64,000 nucleotides of DNA from DASUBV01 sp036510065 (lineage in GTDB: Bacteria > Actinomycetota > Actinomycetes > Streptosporangiales > Streptosporangiaceae), in assembly GCA_036510065.1 (NCBI GenBank), contig DATCEO010000106.1:62001-126000 (forward strand). Reading direction: 5' to 3'. The notes beneath the pieces are model-generated. The model was not told where the DNA came from. It did not search any database and worked only from the letters and a program-made list of their open reading frames with translations. A program made the position numbers and the translations under genes. Shown here in pieces: positions 50,306-59,424 of the stretch. Position 1 is the first letter of the stretch. Each line of letters begins with the position of its first letter.

Positions 50306-50674
50306 TCAGCTCTCGGCGGGAAGGGGCGGGCCGACCACGCTGAGTCCGTACCTCGGGCCCGTCTCGATCCAGCGCATGATCTCTTCCTCCGCGGGCAGGC
50401 CGTCCGCGCCGGGCAGTCTGCGTTCGCGCGCTGGGATGCCCACCTCGTCGTACAGGCTCATCAGGCCACCGGGAGCGACGAGGCCGAGGAACCGCACCGG
50501 AGCGGTGCCGGTGACGCGGAACGCGTGCGGCACTCCGGGCGGGAGGTAGATGAACGACCCTGCGGCCAGGTGGTGCAGTTCCTCGCCCGCCTGGTAGGTG
50601 AGCGACCCGTCCAGCAGGTAGAAGGCCTCAGCCTCCCGGGAGTGAACATGCGCGCAAGGCTGTGCGGCGACCAC
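50306..50674 (-). CDS. Cupin-domain protein, possibly N-terminally truncated
   Basis: The 122-residue protein has the cupin motif HVHSREAEAFYLLDGSLTYQ and YLPPGVPHAFRVTG, as in quercetin 2,3-dioxygenase-like cupins that bind a metal through these His/Glu. Relatives usually have about 30 more N-terminal residues; here the frame upstream (GAPGAAIGAAVV) has no ATG before a TGA. The GTG at 50674 has CGGAG five bases before it and may be a genuine start, so whether it is functional is open. Confidence 0.6.
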   Translation of the reverse strand: MVAAQPCAHVHSREAEAFYLLDGSLTYQAGEELHHLAAGSFIYLPPGVPHAFRVTGTAPVRFLGLVAPGGLMSLYDEVGIPARERRLPGADGLPAEEEIMRWIETGPRYGLSVVGPPLPAES

Positions 50675-50734
50675 GGCGGCTCCGATCGCCGCCCCCGGTG
50701 CCCCGGCGGCTGGCGTCGCTGGTGCGGGCTTAGC

Positions 50735-51382
50735 TCACTCGGCCAGCAGGAGGCGGCGCCAGGTGTCGGCCAGGAAGCGCTCATAGCGGTCCGGAGTCCA
50801 GCCGCGCTGGCTGGTCAGGAGCTGGTACAGCTCCGGAGCGTTGGTGGCCCAGACGATGTCAGCCGCTTCGTCGACGCTCACCCGCAGAGTCGCCACCGCG
50901 GCGAGGCTGTCCGCGAAGCGGCGCATGTTGGCCGCCCGGCGCTCGGCGATCTCGCGCCACAGGGCGGCCAGCTCCGGCTCGGCGGCCCCGGCTTGCTGGA
51001 CAATGCCCAGCACGGGAGCCAGGCGGCCGGCGATCGCCCGCATGGCGGCGGCATAGATGGCGATCTTTGCTCCGGCGTCCGGGGCGGCCTCGATGGCCTG
51101 AACATAGTCTCGCTCCCCGGCCGGGACGGCCTGACTGGTGCCGGAGATCGCGGCCTCGATCAGGAGCCGCGCGACCCGGGGCTTTCGGCCGACCGAGGCG
51201 TAGACGGTGTCGAGGGCCACCCCCGCCTGCTCGGCGATCGCCGCCATCGGCGTCGCCGCATAGCCCTGGCTGGCGAAAAGCCGGAGCGCGGCGTCCAGGA
51301 TCGCCTGGCGAGTTTGCGCGGCGGCCTGCCGGCGCCTGCTGGTGTCGTATCGCCTTTTGACGGGTGGCTGCACGGAGTCCAT
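50735..51382 (-). CDS. TetR-family regulator
   Basis: The 215-residue protein has an HTH (QAILDAALRLFASQGYAATPMAAIAEQAGVALDTVYASVGRKPRVARLLIEAAI) and a helical ligand domain. The ATG at 51382 has AATACT six bases upstream; an alternative ATG at 51397 lies inside the palindrome 51393-51417 and is less likely. The palindrome covers the -10 edge and would allow autorepression. Confidence 0.88.
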   Translation of the reverse strand: MDSVQPPVKRRYDTSRRRQAAAQTRQAILDAALRLFASQGYAATPMAAIAEQAGVALDTVYASVGRKPRVARLLIEAAISGTSQAVPAGERDYVQAIEAAPDAGAKIAIYAAAMRAIAGRLAPVLGIVQQAGAAEPELAALWREIAERRAANMRRFADSLAAVATLRVSVDEAADIVWATNAPELYQLLTSQRGWTPDRYERFLADTWRRLLLAE

Positions 51383-51392
51383 GATAGCAGTA

Positions 51393-51417
51393 TTCATCCG
51401 AGAGTTACTCGGATGAA
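51393..51417. promoter_or_regulatory. 25-bp TetR operator upstream of the TetR gene
   Basis: Perfect 10-bp arms TTCATCCGAG and CTCGGATGAA surround a five-base centre. The site overlaps the end of the -10 hexamer (51389-51394) and lies between it and the -35 position, a typical repressor site. Confidence 0.75.
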
Positions 51418-51503
51418 ATTTGTCGTTTCAGCGATCGCTTGCACCCCGTCGTCCGCCCGCTGCTGCCGGGCATGCTCGATCTCCGGTCACCTGGGCACTG
51501 GCG

Positions 51504-51794
51504 TCAGGAGGCAGGCCGGGCGAGGTCAAGGATCCTGGCCTGCGGCGTGCCGACCAGAGCGGGGGCGCTGTCGGCCGATGACCAGACCCTGGCCTGCAAG
51601 AAGGCCAGGAACCCGGCTGCCTCGCCGACACTGTCGAAGTCAAGGTCGATGATCACGTAGTGCGGGTCGTCGACTGGCTGCTGGATGCGCTGCTGGCGTA
51701 CCCCGGACTGCCGCCGGATCTCGGCGAAGCGCCCGAACGCCGCATTCCAGGTAGCGAAGTCGTTGACAGCGTGCTCGATGTGCAGGGTGGGCAT
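51504..51794 (-). CDS. Small dimeric alpha/beta-barrel protein of unknown function
   Basis: The 96-residue protein has LHIEHAVNDFATWNAAFGRFAEIRRQSGVRQQRI... HYVIIDLDFDSVGEAAGFLAFLQARVWS, resembling ABM/dimeric barrel folds used for small-molecule binding or oxygenation. Reaction unknown. AGGAG precedes the ATG. It is in the same direction as the TetR gene and 108 bases upstream of the TetR palindrome region. Confidence 0.65.
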   Translation of the reverse strand: MPTLHIEHAVNDFATWNAAFGRFAEIRRQSGVRQQRIQQPVDDPHYVIIDLDFDSVGEAAGFLAFLQARVWSSADSAPALVGTPQARILDLARPAS

Positions 51795-51949
51795 GGGGAC
51801 TCCTAGCCGGGTGGGTGAGGAAGGTGATCTGATCCGACGCTAGGAGGTTCCGGGCTAGCCGCCTATCCCAGTTCCCTGGGGTCTTGCTGGTCCTGACCAT
51901 GGGAGCCTGACCCTGGGGAATCGAGCACTGGCCGGCGTAGTCTCCGGGC

Positions 51950-53014
51950 ATGGCGACGCCGGCGGCATCGGGACGGGCGCGGGAGCGGGTCGCCGGGATC
52001 GGCGAGGCGGCGGCCGATGCCCGGACGCTGCGGTTGCAGCTCCTGGACGAGATCCGCCGGGTGGTGAGCTTCGATGCCTATGCCTGGCTGCTCACCGATC
52101 CGGAGACGTCGGTGGGCTCCGCCCCCCTGGCCGACGTCCCGTGCCTGAGCGAGCTGCCGCGGCTGATCGAGCTGAAGTACCTCACCCCGGTCAACCGCTG
52201 GACAGCCCTGGACGAGCCGCCGGTTGCGCTGCTTCAGGAAGCGACCGGCGGTGACCCGTCGCGCAGCCCGCTCTGGCGGGACCTGCTGGCCAGCTACGGC
52301 ATCGGCGACATCGCGTCCGTCGTGTTCAGGGACCGGTTCGGCTGCTGGGGGTTCCTCGACCTGTGGCGATCGGGTGTCTCGGCCCGGTTCAGCCGGGCGG
52401 AGGCCGCCTGCCTGGCCGACCTCGCCGGACCGGTGACGACGGCGCTGCGCCGCAGCCAGGCCAGCGCCTTCAGCGCCCGTTCCCCGCGCGACGCGCCGCG
52501 GCTCGGCCCGGTGGTGCTGCTGCTGTCGCCCGGCCTGCAGGTCCTCAGGCAGACCGCCGAGACCCGGGAGTACCTGCAGATCCTCGTTCCGTCGGCGGCC
52601 GGCCTGCCGCCGGTTCCCGCCAGCGCCTACAACGTGGCCGCTCAGCTGCTGGCCGTCGAGGCGGGCGTTGACCGAAATCCGCCCTGGGCCAGGGTGCATC
52701 TGGCGGACGGCATCTGGGTCAGCCTGCGCGCGGCCAGGATCGGGAACGAGGAGCCTGGTCTCAGTCGCGACATCGCCGTCACCATCGAGCAGAGCTCCCC
52801 GGCCGAGCGCCTCGGGCTGTTCGCGCGGGCGTTCGGTCTCAGCGCCCGGGAGAACGAGCTGCTGGGCCACCTGGTGACCGGAACCGACACCCGGGAACTC
52901 GCCCGCCGCATGTTCCTGTCCGAGCACACGGTGCAGGATCACCTGAAGTCGATCTTCGCGAAAACCTCCGCGCGCAACCGCCGGACCCTGCTGTCTCGGG
53001 CCCTGGGCACCTGA
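51950..53014 (+). CDS. LuxR-family regulator with GAF-like sensory domain
   Basis: The 354-residue protein ends with a LuxR HTH (LSARENELLGHLVTGTDTRELARRMFLSEHTVQDHLKSIFAKTSARNRRTLLSRAL). The first 200 residues contain a GAF-like fold (LLDEIRRVVSFDAYAWLLTDPETSVGSAPLAD... RFGCWGFLDLWRSG... FSRAEAACLADLAGPVTTAL). It should sense a small ligand and regulate transcription; targets are unknown. TAGTCT lies six bases before the ATG. Confidence 0.85.
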   Translation: MATPAASGRARERVAGIGEAAADARTLRLQLLDEIRRVVSFDAYAWLLTDPETSVGSAPLADVPCLSELPRLIELKYLTPVNRWTALDEPPVALLQEATGGDPSRSPLWRDLLASYGIGDIASVVFRDRFGCWGFLDLWRSGVSARFSRAEAACLADLAGPVTTALRRSQASAFSARSPRDAPRLGPVVLLLSPGLQVLRQTAETREYLQILVPSAAGLPPVPASAYNVAAQLLAVEAGVDRNPPWARVHLADGIWVSLRAARIGNEEPGLSRDIAVTIEQSSPAERLGLFARAFGLSARENELLGHLVTGTDTRELARRMFLSEHTVQDHLKSIFAKTSARNRRTLLSRALGT

Positions 53015-53066
53015 CGGGTCGGGGCGATGCCTCCCGGAGGGTCCCGCGCGGCGCTACCCTCACGCC

Positions 53067-53417
53067 ATGAGTGAGGACTTCCGCCAGGCGGAGCGTGATG
53101 CTCTCATCGCGCTGAGCTACGCGGCGAAGTGCGTCACCCGCGAAGACAAGGCCGCCCGGGCCGACCGCACCGTGGCCGACGTCGTTGAGGGTTACGCCAT
53201 GGACCTTCTCGACCAGCTGGACGGCAGCGTGCCGCGGGCGTTGTCAGCGGCTCGGGCCGCGTGCATCGGGGCCGCCAGCGAGGTCGCGCATCCGGGCCGG
53301 TGGCGGGTGGCCCTCCGGGCGGTCGAGCTATGCCGGCGAGCGGCCGGCATCGCCGCTCCGGCCGACGCCGCTGAGCGGGAGCCGGGACAGCCCGGTTCAG
53401 GGTCCGCGGACGGCTGA
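53067..53417 (+). CDS. Small helical protein of unknown function
   Basis: The 116-residue protein is predicted almost fully helical (FRQAERDALIALSYAAKCVTREDKAARADRTVADVVEGYAMDLLDQLDGSVPRALSAARAACI) with a disordered C-terminus. I recognise no domain. TACCCT lies six bases before the ATG. The following gene starts 13 bases after its stop, so the two are probably co-transcribed. Confidence 0.65.
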   Translation: MSEDFRQAERDALIALSYAAKCVTREDKAARADRTVADVVEGYAMDLLDQLDGSVPRALSAARAACIGAASEVAHPGRWRVALRAVELCRRAAGIAAPADAAEREPGQPGSGSADG

Positions 53418-53430
53418 GATCGGGAGCGCC

Positions 53431-54969
53431 ATGGACAGCGACGGGCCAGCGAGCGACGGGCCAGCAAGCGCCGGACTAGCAAGCGACGGGCCAGCAGAGG
53501 TCGTCTTTCCCCGGTCCGCGGACGGGCGCAGGAGCACCTCGGCGGCAGGCCGGGCCGTGGTCGCTGACGCGCTCCGGACGGTCGACCCGGCCGGGGCCCT
53601 GGCCGCGGAGCGGGAGGCAGACTGGCGCAAGGGCTACCTGGTGCACTTCCGCCGGCTGGTCGAGGCCGGGCTGCCGTCGCAGGACGCCGCGTTGTCGGTG
53701 GCCCGCGACGGGCTGGAGTCGCTGCACCGGCGGATGCGCGTCACCGGGTCAGGCGGCGAGGAGGCCGGCCTTGACTGCTTGCTGACCAGGCCGGCGGAGC
53801 GGATGCCGGCCACGGTCACCGTGTCGGGCACCGGCCCGGCGGTGACCGAGCTGACCTTGCCTGATAACGGCGCCCAGCTGCGCGGCAGCGCCCTGCTGCG
53901 CAGGCTGGAGACCTGGGTGGGCGACGGAGTGATCGAGCCGTCCTGCGCGGAGGCGGTTGCCACCGTGGCGGCGAATCCGGAGTGGCTCCGCCTGTCCGGG
54001 ACCACCATGGCGGTCCTCGGCGCCGGCGCCGAGATCGGGCCCCTGCCCGTGCTGCTGAGCTGGGGCGCCCGGGTCATCGCCATTGACCTGCCCCGGCCCG
54101 CCATCTGGGCGCCCATCCTGGACCTGGCCCAGCGCAGCGGCGGCACGCTGGTGGTGCCCGTCGCTGACCAGGCGCCGGGCCAGCAGGAGCCGGGGACGGG
54201 GGCGGCGGCCGCCCGGGGCGCCGGCCTCGACCTGATCAGCGCGATTCCTGCCGTCGCCGACTGGCTGGCCGCCGTGGACGGCCCGCTGGTGCTGGGCAAC
54301 TACACCTACGCCGACGGGGGCGCCAACGTGGTGCTGTCCGCCGCCGTGGACGCGCTGACCGTGCGCCTGCGGGCCGCGCGCGACGATGTGGCGCTCGCGT
54401 TCCTGGCCACGCCGACCGACGTCTTCGCCGTGCCGGGTACGGCGGTCGCGCAGTCCGTCCGCGCCTATGAGTCCCGCCGGGCCGCCGCGAGGCTGGCCGG
54501 CGGTTCGCTGCGGGCGCTGTCCGGCGGCCGCCTGCTCCGCCGGGCCTATCCGGCCGGGGCCGACCCCGGCATCAGCGACAGCCTGGTGGCGCAGCAGGGT
54601 CCCAACTACGCGCTCGCGAAACGACTGCAGCGCTGGCGGGCCACGGTCGCCCGGCACGGCGGCGGCACCGTGTCCATGAACGTCGCCCCGCCGACCCGGA
54701 CCCGGTCGGTCCTGAAGAACCGGGTGCTCGCGGCGGCCTACGCCGGCGCGCACCGATTCGGCGTCGAGGTCTTTGAGCCCGCTACCACCAAAGTGCTCAT
54801 GGCAGCGCTGCTGGTCCATGATCTGCACCGCCCCGGCCCGGCGCCCGCGCATCCCTGGCAGGACGAGGCGCACGCTGCCGCGCACGGCGGCTTGTGGCGG
54901 ATCGCCTACGCTCCCCGCAGCGCGCTCAGCCTGGCTGCCCTGCTCGGCTACGGCGCGGTCCGGAAGTAG
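53431..54969 (+). CDS. Unrecognised Rossmann-like protein beside glnE
   Basis: The 512-residue protein has a low-complexity start (SDGPASDGPASAGLASDGPA from a DNA repeat). Near residue 190, TTMAVLGAGAEIGPLPVLLSWGARVIAIDLPRPAIW is a dinucleotide- or SAM-binding Rossmann segment: a glycine loop, then a strand ending in Asp. The remainder includes PLVLGNYTYADGGANVVLSAAVDALTVRL, QGPNYALAKRLQRWRATVARHGGGTVSMNVAPPTRTRSV and a final HPWQDEAHAAAHGGLWRIAYAPRSALSLAALLGYG. I do not recognise the family. It has GGGAG before the ATG; the frame extends upstream into the preceding gene. Confidence 0.7.
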   Translation: MDSDGPASDGPASAGLASDGPAEVVFPRSADGRRSTSAAGRAVVADALRTVDPAGALAAEREADWRKGYLVHFRRLVEAGLPSQDAALSVARDGLESLHRRMRVTGSGGEEAGLDCLLTRPAERMPATVTVSGTGPAVTELTLPDNGAQLRGSALLRRLETWVGDGVIEPSCAEAVATVAANPEWLRLSGTTMAVLGAGAEIGPLPVLLSWGARVIAIDLPRPAIWAPILDLAQRSGGTLVVPVADQAPGQQEPGTGAAAARGAGLDLISAIPAVADWLAAVDGPLVLGNYTYADGGANVVLSAAVDALTVRLRAARDDVALAFLATPTDVFAVPGTAVAQSVRAYESRRAAARLAGGSLRALSGGRLLRRAYPAGADPGISDSLVAQQGPNYALAKRLQRWRATVARHGGGTVSMNVAPPTRTRSVLKNRVLAAAYAGAHRFGVEVFEPATTKVLMAALLVHDLHRPGPAPAHPWQDEAHAAAHGGLWRIAYAPRSALSLAALLGYGAVRK

Positions 54970-54978
54970 TCGGGGCAG

Positions 54979-54996
54979 CCGGGGCTATTTCCCCGG
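54979..54996 (+). terminator. Short GC hairpin before glnE
   Basis: CCGGGG and CCCCGG pair around CTATTT ten bases after the preceding stop codon and 26 bases before the glnE start. It could end the upstream transcript. Confidence 0.4.
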
Positions 54997-55021
54997 CCGC
55001 CGGAGCGGCTACCGTGCAGGA

Positions 55022-58000
55022 GTGAGCACGTCGCGGGGGACATTGACCGGACAGCTGGCCACGCTGGGCTTCGCCGACACGGCGACGGCCCGCGTGCTGC
55101 TGACCGGTGATCTTGGCCTGGACATCGAGGGGGCCGACGCGCCGCTGGTCGAGGCGATCGCGGCGGCCGCGGACCCGGATCTCGCCCTGGCCGCGCTGGC
55201 CAGGATGGCGCCGGACGCGGAACTGCGCGCGGCGCTGCGGGCGGATGCCGGGCTGCGCGACCGGCTGATCTCCGTGCTCGGGGTCAGTGCCGCCCTCGGC
55301 GATCACCTGGCCCGCCATCCGGGCGACTGGCACGCGCTGGCCGGCCCGGGTGCCCTGATCCGGCCGACGGCCTGGGAGCTGCGCACGTCGCTGCTGGCCG
55401 CCGCCGGCGCCCTCGACGATCCCGAGCCGGTCGCAGACCGGGCGCGCATCGGCGGCCGCGATCCCGCCACGGAGCTGCGGCTGGCCTACCGGCGCCGCCT
55501 GCTGCAGCTGGCCGGCCGGGATCTGACCGGTGCCGATCCGCTCGATAGCGTCATGGCCGAGCTGGCCGACCTGGCCACGGCGGCCCTGGGCACCGCGCTG
55601 GCCATCGCCCGGGCCAGCCTGCCGCCGGACGCCGCGCCCTGCCACCTGGCGGTGATCGCGATGGGCAAGGGGGGCGGGCGCGAGCTGAATTACGCCAGCG
55701 ACGTCGACGTGATCTTCGTCGCCGGCCCGGGTGGCCCGCCGGGGGCTGAGGAGACGGCCGCGCTGCGGACGGCGACCGCCCTGGCCAGCGGGATGATCCG
55801 GGTCTGCTCGCAGGCGGGGGCGGAGGGCGCGCTCTTCCCGGTGGACCCGAACCTGCGGCCCGAGGGCCGCAACGGCCCGCTGGTCCGCACGGTCGCCAGC
55901 CACCGGGCCTACTACGAGCGCTGGGCCAAGACCTGGGAGTTCCAGGCGCTGCTCAAGGCCAGGCTGGCGGCCGGCGACCCGAAGCTGGGCGCGGCCTACC
56001 TGGGCGCGGTCAGCCCGCTGGTCTGGCAGGCCGCCCAGCGGCCGGCCTTCGTCCCCGACGTGCAGGCCATGCGCCGCCGGGTGCTGGGCAGCCTGCCCGC
56101 CGCCCAGGCCGGCCGGGAGCTGAAGCTCGGGCCGGGCGGCCTGCGGGACATTGAGTTTGCCGTTCAGCTCCTGCAGCTGGTGCACGGCCGGACCGATGAG
56201 TCGCTGCGCGTGCCCGGCACCCTGGCCGCCCTGTCCGCGCTGGCCACCGGGGGCTACGTGGGCCGGGCCGACGCGGCCAGCCTGGCGGCCGCCTACCAGT
56301 TCCTGCGCTGTGTCGAGCACCTGCTGCAGCTGCGCCAGCTCCGCCGCACGCACACGCTGCCCGAGGACCGGGCCGTGCTGCGCCAGGTCGGCCGGGCCCT
56401 GCGCCGGATGCAGGGGGCGGCTCAGGATGGAGTGCCCGGTGACCCGGCGGACGAGCTGATCGCGCAGTGGCGGCGGCACGCGGGCCAGGCCCGGCAGCTC
56501 CACGAGAAACTCTTCTACCGGCCGCTGCTGGACGCCGTGGCGCGGCTGCCCGGCGAGGTCGTCCGGCTGACACCGGCGGCGGCGATGCAGCGGCTGAAGG
56601 CCCTGGGCTACGCCGATCCAGCCGGGGCGCTCCGGCACATCGAGGCGCTGTCGTCGGGCGTGTCCCGGAAGGCGGCCATCCAGCGGACGCTGCTGCCCGT
56701 GCTGCTTGGCTGGTTCGCGGACGCGCCGCAGCCCGACGCCGGGCTGCTGGCGTTCCGCCAGGTCAGTGAGGCACTCGGGAACTCCCCGTGGTATCTGCGG
56801 CTGCTGCGGGACAACACGCTGACCGCGCGCCGCATGGCCCAGGTGCTGGCTTCCAGCCGCTACGCGACCGGGCTGCTGCTGCGCGCGCCCGAGGCGGTCG
56901 GGATGCTCGCCGACATTGACGAGCTGGCACCGCGCCCGGCCGAGGCGCTGCTGGCGGAGGCGCTGCTGGCGGAGGCACGGGCGGCGGTCCGCCGCCACGA
57001 CACGGCGGCGGAAGCCGTCGGCGCCGTGCTGGCGATCCGCCGGCGTGAGCTGCTGCGCACGGCCATGGCCTACGTGCTCGGCCTGACCGGCGTCCAGGCT
57101 CGCGGCGAGGCGCTGACGACGGTCGCCGAGGTTACCGTGGCGGCGGCGCTCGACGTGGCGGTCCGCGACGCCGAGCAGGCCGGCGGCCCCCTGCCGACCC
57201 GGCTGGCGGTGATCGCGATGGGCCGGTTCGGCGGCCGCGAGATGGGCTTCGCCAGCGACGCTGACGTGATCTTCGTCCACGATCCCCTGCCGGGGGCGTC
57301 CGAGGAGACGGCATCGCGGGCGGCCCACTCGGTCGCGGAGAGCCTGCGCGCGCTGCTGGCCACCCCGCGCCCGGACCCGGCGCTGCAGATCGACGCCGGG
57401 CTGCGCCCGGAGGGGCGCCAGGGCCCCCTCGTGCGCACCCTGGCCTCCTACCGGGCCTACTACCGGCGCTGGTCGGTGCCCTGGGAGGCGCAGGCGCTGC
57501 TGCGGGCCAACTTCGTGGCCGGCGACCGCGCCGTGGGCGACGCCTTCATCGCCCTGGCGGACGAGATCAGGTACCCGGACGGCGGGATGCCCGATGAGGC
57601 CGTCCGGGAAATCCGGCGGATCAAGGCCCGGATGGAAGCCGAGCGCATGCCCCGGGGCATGGATCGGGCCCTGAACCTCAAGCTCGGCCCGGGCGGGCTG
57701 ACGGACGTGGAGTGGGTGGCCCAGCTGTTTCAGCTGCACTACGCCCACGCGGTGCCGGCGCTGCGGACGACCGGAACGCTCGCGGCGCTGCAGGCGGCGT
57801 GCAACGCCGGGCTGCTGACCGTGCCGGACCTGGCCGCGCTCACCTCCGCCTGGGAGCTGGCGGCCCGGATCCGGGACGGCGTCATGCTGATGCGGGGCCG
57901 GGGATCGGACGCGCTGCCGACCGCCACGGCCGAGCTCGCGGTCGTCGCGCGGCTGCTCGGCTACCCGCCAGACGGCTCCCAGCAGCTCGCCGAGGACTGG

Positions 58001-58054
58001 CGGCGGGCCTCGCGGCACGCCCGGAATGTGATGGAACGACTGTTCTACGGCTAG
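55022..58054 (+). CDS. glnE: Glutamine synthetase adenylyltransferase/adenylyl-removing enzyme
   Basis: The 1010-residue protein adenylylates and deadenylylates GlnA. Two nucleotidyltransferase domains are visible: MGKGGGRELNYASDVDVIFV in the N-terminal half and MGRFGGREMGFASDADVIFVHD in the C-terminal half, each followed by RPEGR(N/Q)GPLVRT and a GLRDIEF or GLTDVEW segment of the linked helical domain. The upstream frame extends 83 codons, but TACCGT six bases before this GTG and the start of homology support it. The GS target glnA lies at 62046-63470. Confidence 0.96.
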   Translation: MSTSRGTLTGQLATLGFADTATARVLLTGDLGLDIEGADAPLVEAIAAAADPDLALAALARMAPDAELRAALRADAGLRDRLISVLGVSAALGDHLARHPGDWHALAGPGALIRPTAWELRTSLLAAAGALDDPEPVADRARIGGRDPATELRLAYRRRLLQLAGRDLTGADPLDSVMAELADLATAALGTALAIARASLPPDAAPCHLAVIAMGKGGGRELNYASDVDVIFVAGPGGPPGAEETAALRTATALASGMIRVCSQAGAEGALFPVDPNLRPEGRNGPLVRTVASHRAYYERWAKTWEFQALLKARLAAGDPKLGAAYLGAVSPLVWQAAQRPAFVPDVQAMRRRVLGSLPAAQAGRELKLGPGGLRDIEFAVQLLQLVHGRTDESLRVPGTLAALSALATGGYVGRADAASLAAAYQFLRCVEHLLQLRQLRRTHTLPEDRAVLRQVGRALRRMQGAAQDGVPGDPADELIAQWRRHAGQARQLHEKLFYRPLLDAVARLPGEVVRLTPAAAMQRLKALGYADPAGALRHIEALSSGVSRKAAIQRTLLPVLLGWFADAPQPDAGLLAFRQVSEALGNSPWYLRLLRDNTLTARRMAQVLASSRYATGLLLRAPEAVGMLADIDELAPRPAEALLAEALLAEARAAVRRHDTAAEAVGAVLAIRRRELLRTAMAYVLGLTGVQARGEALTTVAEVTVAAALDVAVRDAEQAGGPLPTRLAVIAMGRFGGREMGFASDADVIFVHDPLPGASEETASRAAHSVAESLRALLATPRPDPALQIDAGLRPEGRQGPLVRTLASYRAYYRRWSVPWEAQALLRANFVAGDRAVGDAFIALADEIRYPDGGMPDEAVREIRRIKARMEAERMPRGMDRALNLKLGPGGLTDVEWVAQLFQLHYAHAVPALRTTGTLAALQAACNAGLLTVPDLAALTSAWELAARIRDGVMLMRGRGSDALPTATAELAVVARLLGYPPDGSQQLAEDWRRASRHARNVMERLFYG

Positions 58055-58057
58055 CAT

Positions 58058-58107
58058 CGCGGTATCGCGCCCGGAACCCGCGTCGTCAGGGCGGTCCTGA
58101 TACCGCG
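58058..58107 (+). terminator. Inverted repeat after glnE
   Basis: CGCGGTATC (58058-58066) pairs with GATACCGCG (58099-58107) across a 32-base GC-rich loop, starting three bases after the glnE stop. It may terminate glnE or attenuate read-through to the sensor kinase. Confidence 0.5.
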
Positions 58108-58173
58108 GTAGGGGGCCCGGCCCACCGCTGGTGCCGGGCATCGGCCCGGCTGGACGTGCATGCTGGAGGGATG

Positions 58174-59424
58174 ATGTTCTCCGCTTCGCCTCGGCTGTCC
58201 GGTCCGGCGGCCAGCGCGGCCTCGCGGACGTCCTGGCCGGGCTCGCTGGTGGAGCGGGCGCTGCGGGCGCTCGCCAACGATTACCGGCGGCCCACCGGCC
58301 CGATCGTCGTGGCGGCATTCCTGGCCATCACCGCCGCGCTGAGCGCCGTGAGCGCCAAGCCCGCGCTCATCCCACCGGTCGCGACCTTGCTCGGACTGCT
58401 GGCGACGGCGCCCATCGCGGTGATCCGGCGCTTTCCGGCCACCGCGATCGGGATCGTGCTGGCCGCCAGCGCTTTCTTCCTGGTGGCGGGCCGGCTGGCC
58501 TGGCCGCCGTCGGCGATCGCGGGCTGGCTGATCGCCGTGGCCGCCTGCCCGGTCATGCTGAGCCGGAAGGCCGCGATCCGGGCGTTCGTGCTGGTCGAGG
58601 CCATCGTGCTGCTGGCCGCGCTGCCGGCCATGCCCAGTACGACGCCGTGGGATGCGACGTTCGCTGAGGCCCTGGCCGTCGTCGCGGCCTGGGGCGCGGG
58701 GGAGATGCTGCGGTCCCGGCGGCAGTCGGCGCTGGACCAGGCGGCAGCGGCCCAGCAGCTCAGGTACCTGAGCGAGCGGGACATGCTGGCCCGGGAGCGG
58801 GCGTCGATTGCCCGGGAACTGCACGACGTCGTGGCCCACCACGTCTCGATGATCGCCGTCCGCGCCGGGACCGCGCCGTACGCCATCGGGGACCTGCCGC
58901 AGGCCGGCCAGGAGGCGTTCGGCGAGATCGCCCAGGAGGCGCGGACCGCGCTGACCGAGCTGCGGGTCGTGCTCGGCGTACTGCGGGACCCCGGCCGGGC
59001 CTCCGAGGCAGCACCGCAGCCCCGGATCGCCGACGTGGCCGCCCTGCTGGACCGGGTGCGCAGCGCCGGGACCGAGGTCAGGGAGGTCATGACCGGAACC
59101 GTGCGGGCGCTGCCCGGGTCGGTGGAGCTGTGCGCCTACCGGATCGTCCAGGAGGCGGTGACCAACGCCGGGCGGCACTCGCCCGGCAGCCGGGTCAGCG
59201 TCAACATTTCTTATCAGGCCGCCGAGCTGATCGTGATCGTCCGCAATTCCGCACCCGACGCCGCCCGCCGGGTCCAGCGGGAGCCGCAGGCAGCGACCGG
59301 TTACGGCCTGATCGGCCTGCGCGAGCGCGTGGCCATGCTGGGCGGCCAGATAACCGCCGGGCCGGGCGCCGACGGCGGCTTCGCCGTCTGGGCCCTCCTG
59401 CCCGCCGCACCGGAGGCCAGGTGA
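58174..59424 (+). CDS. Sensor histidine kinase (HisKA_3 type)
   Basis: The 416-residue protein has four to five N-terminal TM helices (residues 40-175) and a cytoplasmic kinase core. The phosphorylated His is in ERASIARELHDVVAHH near 217, followed by dimerisation helices, an N box VQEAVTNAGRHSPG and GYGLIGLRERVAMLGG. It signals to the response regulator that overlaps its end. GGAGGG three bases before this ATG favours it over 58171. Confidence 0.9.
   Translation: MFSASPRLSGPAASAASRTSWPGSLVERALRALANDYRRPTGPIVVAAFLAITAALSAVSAKPALIPPVATLLGLLATAPIAVIRRFPATAIGIVLAASAFFLVAGRLAWPPSAIAGWLIAVAACPVMLSRKAAIRAFVLVEAIVLLAALPAMPSTTPWDATFAEALAVVAAWGAGEMLRSRRQSALDQAAAAQQLRYLSERDMLARERASIARELHDVVAHHVSMIAVRAGTAPYAIGDLPQAGQEAFGEIAQEARTALTELRVVLGVLRDPGRASEAAPQPRIADVAALLDRVRSAGTEVREVMTGTVRALPGSVELCAYRIVQEAVTNAGRHSPGSRVSVNISYQAAELIVIVRNSAPDAARRVQREPQAATGYGLIGLRERVAMLGGQITAGPGADGGFAVWALLPAAPEAR

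Noticed and set aside
54926..58318. A 1130-codon open frame opposite glnE
   Set aside because: Antisense shadow of glnE with Arg/Gln/Gly-rich composition and no domains; glnE motifs are unambiguous on the other strand.
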